Shown here piece after piece: positions 57,028-64,000 of a DNA stretch of 64,000 bases (the stretch's first letter is position 1; every line of letters starts with the position of its first letter). The notes under the pieces were generated by a model. That model was not told the DNA's origin and did no database searches. It worked only from the letters and a program-made list of their open reading frames with translations. The position numbers and the translations under genes were made by a program. Location of the stretch: the NCBI GenBank assembly GCA_014529385.2, contig CM043970.1:45224279-45288278 (forward strand), read 5' to 3'. This stretch comes from Adiantum capillus-veneris (taxonomy: Eukaryota; Streptophyta; Polypodiopsida; Polypodiales; Pteridaceae).

Positions 57028-59412
57028 ATGATTAATACATCTTCCATTGGTGATAACCACAAGTTTCACTTGAACATTAAGCTAAGCCAAGAATATGCTA
57101 CTACGCGGAGTGTCTATCAAAGACCAGTTACAACTGCAAATGAAGCACAACAACTTCGCAACGAGGGAAAGAAACACATTGATATATGGACAGATGGGAG
57201 CTTGTATCCACCAGATCCTAGCACTGGAAGGTATCCATCTTTTCACACACCTCATGATTTGATGAGATTTGTTGGTGATGGGGTTGATGGCTTATTAGGC
57301 TATAGTTCTAGGTTATCTCATTTACACATTGATCATACACATTACATTCAATATCTCAAAACTGTTTTGTCTTTAAATGCAACAAGAATTTTAGAACTTG
57401 AAAACCAAATAGCATCTCTAAAACAAGAAAATCACCAGCTTCGGACTTTAAAAGAAACTCCAATAAGATTAAGAGCACGAGTAAAACGAATGAGAGATGT
57501 AGTAAACTTAGCAAAAGGTTCTGGACAAAGAAAAAAAAGATTAAAGATTACTAGAGAACATGTGACTAGTCTTTTAGGATTTGATATGTCCAATGTTCAA
57601 GAAAGGGTGAGATTTTTGAATGAGGTAATGAACAAAAGTGATATTCTTAAACTTTTGAAACTTCCTGAAAATCAAACTCAGAAGAAATTGGTATTTCAAA
57701 GTTTACTGAAAGATATGGGTTTACTGATCCAACCTTTGACACAGTGGGGGTGAGAAGAAGGGGTTACAGGGCCATCTCTAAAACCTGGTTTCAAGTTTTA
57801 AAGTATTACAAGATTAAAGCTTTTGAGTTGCCTATGCCTCACAATGTTGGGAAAGTTAGGACTCTATTAAACGAAGAAATACCCGAACATTTTGGAGAGT
57901 ACTATCATATAGAAGGAACGATGCCATATGAAAAACAGGAAAAAAAATCTTCTTTTTAGTATAATGTTTTTAATAACATTTGCATGAGTATAAAAAATGT
58001 TCAATATGCTATGGTGAGATACTATAATATGCAAGAAGTAGATTGTGAAGGAAAACTTATATTTGTTCTGAAATTGGATGAAGCTCAAATTCAAAAATGT
58101 CAAAAAATGGAAAGAGTATCCATATCCCTTATGAATAGAGCATTGGACTATAGCCAGGGTAAGCTTGATTCCCCATACCACAAAACTCAATCAGAAATGG
58201 AGCTTTGGTGGATCGGAGCAGCTCAAATACCATTAGAAAATCACGATACATTGAAATGGATGTTTTTACAGATCGATATCCCTTCTGTTATACATGACCA
58301 AAATGCAGGTGAAAAACTCTGTGTAGATGGCATGGGTGACTTTTTTGTAGAATGGCAATTGAGTGCCGACCTAAAAGCATTAAAGTGCATGTTTGGTGTA
58401 TGTGGAGGTGCCAATACCAAGTATCCATGTCTATATTGCATGGCAAGCACTGGAACAAAAGGATGGCTTGCAGAACACGAGGTTGGAAAAGCACCATCGA
58501 GGAATAGTGTGAACGTCATCGACTACCCATCATCTTCTATGATTTGGGATCCAATTCTAACAATAGATTTAAAAAATGTACATATATGCACAATGCATGC
58601 AGAAATTAGAATCTTGGACAAATTGCTTCGACTCCATCTTGACTATGCATATTCTATTAAGCCAACTAAACTTGCAGACGAGTGCATAGAAAAATGCGAG
58701 GCTTTGCTCTCTCAAATGGGTTTTCATGGTGGTCAAGTGCATCTAAAAAAAGATCCCACTCTTTCAAAAGGAACCGGTGATGTTTTGCAAGATGTTTCAA
58801 TGGGTGGAGCAAAAGCCAGAAGACTTTTGAGTAACCATGACAACAAACAAGTTGATGCTATGTGGAACTGCTGGAAGGATCTTTGTGTTATAACAACCAA
58901 TGTCAAAAGTAGACCAGATGTAGCCAACAAACGCATGGAAGTGTGGAAGAAGCTCGACAATTTTTTGAAAGTTTTGAGACAACAAGTTAGCTCTGCTACT
59001 TATGCAGATGACTTTAAAAAGACAATAAAGCTTTTAATAACTGCTATTACAGATGCTTGGGGAGCAAAAGACATCACATATTACTTGGTGAGTATTCAAT
59101 TATTTTCTAAAGTCTGGATAGTATTTTACTTTGCATCCTATTGTTTCAACTAACTTTTTTTTTATTATGTACCTGCATGGACCATATTTTGCAAAACAAG
59201 GACCCCTTGCAACATGGAATACTCAGGGAATGGAAAAATCTCACTATCAAGGGAGGACTTCTTTTTTCAAATGTACGAGAAAGGGAGGGGGACAAAGAAG
59301 GAGCAATGCACTAAAGGAATTATTCAATTGGTTCTATATGAGGCAATTACAACGGATGAGATCAAACAACCATGCTGCTCAACCACAGATGGAGATTAAT
59401 GCTTCACTTTGA
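57028..59412 (+). pseudogene. DDE-like transposase candidate, family unassigned
   Basis: Three segments: 57028-57753 (241 residues), then another frame from about 57720 to 59087 broken by TAG at 57957-57959, then 59131-59412. The N-terminus has a coiled coil (ILELENQIASLKQENHQL) and a basic stretch (SGQRKKRLK). The middle has LKLDEAQI (Asp at 58077), SADLKAL (Asp at 58368) and directly after it KYPCLYC; the third segment has TQGMEKSHY (Glu at 59233). Spaced acidic residues with a CxxC next to the second resemble RNase-H-fold transposases that carry a zinc site there, but I could not name the family. A GTGAGT donor at 59088 suggests a short intron; a clear acceptor is missing. Confidence 0.5.
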
Positions 59413-59874
59413 AACTTTGTACTGAATCTTTCTAAAGAGATCCAAATTCAAAAAAGATATTTTGGTGCAAAAAATTGTCAAAATTACATCAGTTTTTTAT
59501 TTTTTTAATATCTCTAGGCATGTCACCCCTATACCTCAAAAACTTTCTTCTTTTATAGCCCCCGAGAAGGTTGACATTTGTCTCCTCAGGTGCTGCTGCA
59601 TAGCTAGAGTAGCAAAGAAAGTATCCTGCTCTTGAGGCATTGAATCCTGCTGCATATCCAAATATTCAAAGTGCTGCTGCTCTCTCAAGTAGCATGATCT
59701 TGTTTGCATTGATTTGAAGGAGAGTGTACCCTAAAAACCGTGACAATATCTTCAATGCAAACATTGGCAACTCAGGATCTTCAGAATATTGCATGTGAAA
59801 AACACAGAAGGTGGTACTATCCAATGTAGGCATGTAGTGCATGAGAGAGGAGGCATCCCTTCTTGAAGAGCCCT
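59413..59874. other. Intergenic between convergent genes
   Basis: AT-rich; 3' flanks of the DDE-like gene (plus) and the unrecognised gene (minus). A TTTTTTATTTTTTTAA stretch is at about 59494. No gene seen. Confidence 0.4.
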
Positions 59875-61074
59875 CTATTGCTTTCCTCTCGAGCCTTTAG
59901 CTCTCCCAAGAAAATTGTCTTTGTCAAGGAGTTCAATCTGCAAAACAAGACAATGAGTAATTAAAACAAACTTGAAAAAAAAGAAAGATTTCAAAAGGGG
60001 ATCACCTTTTGCAACTCATCTTCGGCAATGACTTTTTCTTGAAGGAGATTGCATGATCCGGTCATCTCTCTTATGTCAACTTCCTTTCCAATTTTTTTCA
60101 GCTTAAAGTCTCTGCCAAAAGATTGGATGCCAAGCTCAACAAGCCTCTTCTCAAAATCCTCATCTTTGAGGGAAGGTTTTTCCTCTTTCACTCTTCTCAT
60201 ACATAGAGCAAGTGCATCAGCAGCAGGAAGAAAATCTTTATTGGATGTCTGAAGATCAAGTGCCAAAAACTCCTCTTTTGACTCTTCTTCTATGTCAATA
60301 AAATTTTTGGCCACCTCAGAAGCTTCAGAAATGGTTGCAATACAGTAGTCCTCCCTCATATTAAGCAAACACTGGATATGATGGAGAGGGATATACTCTT
60401 TTCCATTGATATAGAAATAGGGAAGGTTTGGAATAGTAAGGGAAGCTTTAGATACCTCTACCTCATCTATTGGCTCATCAATGACAGTACTAGCTCTAAA
60501 TTGAGCCACATCAAAATTTGCACTCTCCTGCTCCTCAGCTGCAACATCAACTTCCTCCTCTTCTAGAATTTTGACTTTTCTCAAGCTGCAAAACTGTGGA
60601 AACATTTTTATTTGTTGTCTCATCTGTATCTTTCATTTCATCAGCTTTGCCTTGCATGTCAACTTTAAGGAACAAAAGGAAAAGAAAGGCAACTTCTTTT
60701 GTAACAAGGTTGCAAGGCTTTAAATGTAATTGACAAAAAATGGTAGGTGGACAAACAAAGGAAGTCTTCTTAGAAAATCTTCCAAACCTCCTTGTTACTT
60801 TGCTTTTCTCAATTGAGTTGGTAGTAAATTCGGCTAGATGGCAATAAGTCTTGCCATCTAAAACCAAACACTTGCCTTCAATTGCCTCTTCAAACTCTTT
60901 AAATTCTTCTGACAAGAAGTCCTTCAAATGGTCTAACAAAGCTGCAAGATCAAACACAGGGTTGAATATTTCATATGCTTTGGTGTACACTTCCATGTCA
61001 CCACCATCCATCACAGCAACCAATAGTTTCTCACTTGGACTCTCCTCCAAAATCTCCTCCCGACCTTCGTTCAT
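59875..61074 (-). CDS. Unrecognised three-exon gene, 353 residues
   Basis: Exons 61074-60664 (137 codons), 60593-60006 (196 codons) and 59937-59875 (20 codons and TAG), joined by introns of 70 and 68 bp with GT-AG ends and phase 0 at both junctions. I do not recognise the protein. It is acidic with Glu/Lys-rich stretches (SEEFKEFEEAIEGK, LEEEEVDVAAEEQE). Two short segments look alike: VLDGKTYCHLAEF in exon 1 and YINGKEYIPLHHIQ in exon 2. Near residues 115-137 there is a hydrophobic patch (AFLFLLFLK). The ATG at 61074 was chosen because a TATA-like box lies about 83 bp upstream (61156-61163). The frame is intact, unlike the neighbouring genes. It starts divergently from the histone-Ulp1 gene and may be part of the same element. 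Confidence 0.55.
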
Positions 61075-61155
61075 GGTAGAGGAAAAGTCGACAGGTGAAG
61101 CTACTAGATACAGGGTGAAGCTACTAGATACAAGGTCGATAAATACACCCAAAGT

Positions 61156-61163
61156 GATATATA
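61156..61163 (-). promoter_or_regulatory. TATA-like box for the minus-strand gene
   Basis: CTATATAT on the minus strand, about 83 bp before the ATG at 61074. Confidence 0.45.
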
Positions 61164-61229
61164 GAGCGATAAGGGTGAGGGTTATACAATGAGCAAAGCG
61201 CCCGGCACTGGGTCTCAGAACCTCACTAG

Positions 61230-62340
61230 CACGAAGCGATAGGGGTGGGTTCCAAGATGTGCAACTTGCTCGGATCACGTCGTGTCAAAGCTGCCAACGA
61301 GAAGCCCGAACCACGCGATAGAGGCTTCACCTGGAGTTTGCAAATGGGTACTGGTGCGTCGTGCGGGACGAGGGGACTGACACCAAAGCGACGCGTAGCT
61401 GCCAACCACGCGACAGAGGCTCCACTCGGCGTTTGCAAATGCATACCGGCGCGTCGTGCGGGATGAGGGGACTAGTAGAGGGATACTAGTAATATCTCAC
61501 GTCATGTGGGACAAGTAAACGTGTAACACTAATAAAATTTGAGAGCAAGATTTATATAGAGTGAAAAATATGACCGTTATTGACACGTGTCAGCCATGCA
61601 GATGGGCCACGTGGCCTGCTTACAACGGTCGTCGTACGGACGGTCGGATGTATATAAAGCTCTCTCACGTGCTCATTCTTTACTTTCCCCCATACCTCAC
61701 ATTCGCGTCATGTCGTCCTCAACTACCCGCACTTCCATCGACCCATCCGCACTTTCTACATTCTTTCTTCCACCAACCCGTGCTACCCATCCTCGCCCAA
61801 TACGATGCGATACGAGCTAGTCCTAGACAGTGGGTGGCCAAGCTATCGCGCCGTGAGTTTGTCCACTTCCCATTGCTAAGATCAGCTGCTTTACAAACGA
61901 CGCGACCCGGATGTGTTCTAGCATGTGGGTGGACCGACTATCGCGTCGTGCAGGTCTTATGCCTTGATTTATTGAAAAGGTCAAAGCTTCACATACGACG
62001 CGATACGGGCATGTTCTAAAGTCTGGGTGAGCCCTTTATTGCATCGTGCAGGTCTTCTTCCTTGATTTATTGGAAAGGTCCAAAGCTCACATACGACGCG
62101 ATACAAGCATGTTCTAGAGTGTGGGTGAGCCCTCTATCGCGTCGTGCAGGTCTTCTTGCTTGATTTGTTTGAAAGGTCCGAAGCTCACACATGACGCGAT
62201 AAGGACAGACTCTAGAGCGTGGGTCACCCTTCTATCGCGTCGTGTTGGGTGTCTCTCCCCAATATCATTTGCTTCACATATGGCGCAATAGGTACATCTT
62301 GCAAGTTGTGGGTGACCCATCTATCGCATGGTGCGGTGTT
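61230..62340. repeat. Array of direct and inverted TATCGCGTCGTG-type motifs
   Basis: Copies or near copies in one orientation lie near 61276, 61354, 61450, 61844, 61938, 62036, 62132, 62232 and 62321; inverted copies (ACGACGCGATA type) near 61231, 61308, 61391, 61407, 61898, 61996, 62092, 62190 and 62281. From 61938 the forward copies are spaced about 90-100 bp inside a tandem repeat whose units also share TGCAGGTCTT and TTGATTTATTGGAAAGGTC. A shorter tandem of about 100 bp covers 61300-61470. The array fills the space between two divergently transcribed genes; the last copy ends about 14 bp before the ATG at 62352. Confidence 0.85.
61651..61658 (+). promoter_or_regulatory. TATA box for the plus-strand gene
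   Basis: TATATAAA, followed by a CACGTG at about 61666. The first ATG after it (61710) opens a 37-codon frame that ends at 61820, so it is either an upstream frame or an unrecognised first exon; the histone-like start is at 62352. Confidence 0.45.
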
Positions 62341-62357
62341 TTGTGACCCAAATGGTG

Positions 62358-62381
62358 AGGACTAAGCAGACTGCAAGGAAG
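62358..62381 (+). other. H3 N-tail RTKQTARK
   Basis: Eight residues identical to the H3 tail, including the lysines that are methylated in canonical H3 (K4 and K9). The frame stops at 62415-62417 if the 77-bp intron is not removed. Confidence 0.7.
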
Positions 62382-63494
62382 GTCTACCAAGCCCCAACTC
62401 ATCCAAAGATGATTTAGAGAAAGATCCAGAGAAACCACCGCCTCCACTACCTCGTCAGAGGCCCACTGCTAGAAAAAGATTGAATTATCAGGTGAAATCT
62501 TTAAGAGAAATAAGAAAAGCACAAAAGTCTACTTGTCTACTGATTCCAAAGCTATCTTTCATGAGAGTTGTCAAAGAGATATCAGATAGACTTGTAAGCA
62601 TGATGACTATCAAAACTTTTGTCTCAATAAGGTGGCAATCTCAAGCTGTGATGTGCCTTTAGGAAGCTGTTGAGGATTTTCTCATAGACTTTATGAATGA
62701 TAGCTACATTGCAGCTGCATTTGCTCACAGGGTCACACTTATGAGCAAAGATTTTGTGCTTGTGTCAAGGCTAAGGTACAAGTTTGATAAGGCTCTTGAG
62801 CTCATTCCTAGTGAGGATCTTAGAGCCTTCCAAATTTTAAACATCCCTCCTTCTAGGCAGCAGAAAGATTCTGGGGTTGTCATTGAGGATGTTACACATG
62901 AGTATGAGACAAGAAAGGCTCAGGATATCAAAGCAGGAAAGGAGGTTGAGAGGGAGCAAGACATGATATCAGAGGATGCTATCCTTAAAGAGTAAGCAAA
63001 AATTTTAAGAGCATCCAACTCTCTTCTTTATGAAAAAGTTACACGCCAAATGGTGGTGGATGTCTCCTTGTTTGGAGATAATGAGGCGTATTTGGACATA
63101 TTCCCTCAAGACACAAGTATGCTTGTAAATCCCAACATTGAGCTTGGTGACACTGTGCTCTTTATCTGTCTCAGGTATGTGTTGCTCCTTTGCTAATTAT
63201 TAGTGCATGTGCAAGGCAGGCACAAGGGGCTCATTTGGGCTTGTGTTTTCTTTTTCAGGTGTCTTATGAGGGATCTTCCAGAGGCTCTAGCTATGCAAAT
63301 TTCCATACTTGACCCTCTAGTGACACAGTGCCTTTTTAACAAGCAAGGAACCCGTTCAATTTTTTTTGAAGATTTTAACATGTTGACCTGCAATTACATA
63401 TTATACCCCTATCTTGAAGGGTAAATCTTAACTCCTTACATGTTATTTTTAACATTTTGTGGTATTCTTAGCTAATTGTTATTTTTTTTTGTAG

Positions 63495-63840
63495 AGGACA
63501 TTGGAGTCTTATTATCTTCAATCTTTTGGACAAAGATATTATATTTATGAATTCATTGTCAAGTATCCATGCGAAAAGTAAACTGTAAGTATGAAGCATA
63601 ATCTATGCTTGATGGCCCATTGTTTTCTATTAGTAGCTTTTTGATTCAATGTCTTCTTGTAGTGTTGCCAAACTTATTGTTGGTCACCTGAGTACCACAA
63701 ATAAGGATTACAACATAGAAGCTTTCAAGTACTACAATCAAAAAGTGCCTTTACAGACAGACTCAACATCTTGTGGATGGAGGGTGCTTGCCAATGCATG
63801 GAGATATCTTGAGTCAAGGTGCCGGATGACTACACTCACT
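63495..63840 (+). other. Ulp1 (C48) catalytic core exons
   Basis: Exon 63495-63584 has GGHWSLII (catalytic His) and FMNSL; exon 63663-63840 has VPLQTDSTSCGW (oxyanion Gln and catalytic Cys) and WRYLESR. Order and spacing are those of C48 peptidases. Introns 63421-63494 and 63585-63662 are short and GT-AG. Confidence 0.85.
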
Positions 63841-64000
63841 GTAAGTGTGTGGCTCATGTATTTAGTTTGATGTCTTATGTATGTATGTACTCATGTCCTT
63901 TAATTCCTTTTTCTATTTTTTTTAGTTGCATGACTATCCAGAGCCTTGGGTCACGTGGGTGAGAGAAGGCTGTTTCTATGGTTTTGGAAAGATCAATAAA

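Larger units (their letters stand above)
62352..64000 (+). pseudogene. CENH3-like histone fold fused to Ulp1/SENP-type protease (runs off right edge)
   Basis: A histone H3 variant joined to a SUMO-protease-type domain. The start at 62352 gives MVRTKQTARK, matching H3 residues 2-9 after the first. A GT-AG intron at 62382-62458 would join it in phase to exon 62459-63174: SLREIRKAQKST, CLLIPKLSFMRVVKEI, a lengthened loop 1 with RW, EAVEDFLIDF and HRVTLMSKDFVLVSRLR. The LLIP, long loop 1, RW and RVTLMxKDF features point to centromeric H3. The same exon frame runs on into the Ulp1 part, then exons 63259-63420, 63495-63584, 63663-63840 and 63926 onward, all in phase. Ulp1 residues: His (63499), Asn in FMNSL where Asp is usual (63550), Gln (63754) and Cys in TSCGW (63772). 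TAG at 62660 and TAA at 62993 interrupt the exon, so this copy is probably dead. Confidence 0.8.

Noticed and set aside
61561-62019. 152-codon plus-strand frame over the motif array
   Set aside because: It runs through the repeat array with no domain; the repeats and TATA box explain the region better.
62352-62995. Non-standard genetic code reading TAG/TAA as Gln
   Set aside because: The E1-alpha gene uses TAA as a true stop at the expected length and has no internal TAG/TAA, so decay is the simpler explanation.

Overview
The window looks like nuclear DNA of a land plant with a large, repeat-rich genome. The evidence is GT-AG introns, plant-type LINE ORF1 with a DUF4283-like domain, Ty1/copia and Ty3/gypsy elements primed by the initiator Met tRNA, long CT/GA/GT microsatellites and a plant-like mitochondrial enzyme gene. 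A fern or other spore-bearing plant would fit, but that is an inference and nothing here fixes the species.

Layout. 1-4735: a decayed LINE on the minus strand (ORF2 endonuclease + reverse transcriptase running off the left edge, ORF1, G-rich 5' end). 4772-6720: an internally deleted copia element with its 3' LTR. 7313-7668: compound GT/GA microsatellite. 7770-15378: a tandem array of four LTRs and three internal regions of a gag-only LTR family ('family A'), inserted in the loop of a foldback hairpin. 15384-16445: the other half of that hairpin and two more long hairpins. 18144-49053, minus strand: a complete nine-exon gene for the E1-alpha subunit of branched-chain 2-oxoacid dehydrogenase. 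Its intron 4 is 26.3 kb long and holds a stack of nested retrotransposons: two family A elements, a third family A element split by a chromodomain gypsy element, a solo LTR, and a second gag-protease element ('element X') split by one of the family A copies. Target-site duplications date several of the layers.

49731-56660: a copia LTR with primer site just upstream of that gene, a 5'-truncated copia element, long CT tracts, a small unrecognised reading frame and a LINE 3' fragment.

56663-64000 is the most unusual part. It holds a broken DDE-like gene of unassigned family, an unrecognised three-exon gene on the minus strand, a 1.28 kb divergent intergenic region packed with direct and inverted copies of a TATCGCGTCGTG-type motif, and a plus-strand gene running off the right edge. 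That last gene joins a histone H3 fold resembling centromeric H3 (CENH3/CENP-A) to a Ulp1/SENP-type cysteine protease in one reading frame. Together they may be the cargo of an undescribed DNA transposon, now decaying: the histone-Ulp1 frame has two in-frame stops.

How the parts relate: only the E1-alpha gene looks like an intact host gene; it acts in mitochondrial leucine/isoleucine/valine breakdown. Nearly everything else is mobile DNA, mostly non-autonomous, with premature stops largely of the kind C-to-T change would make.
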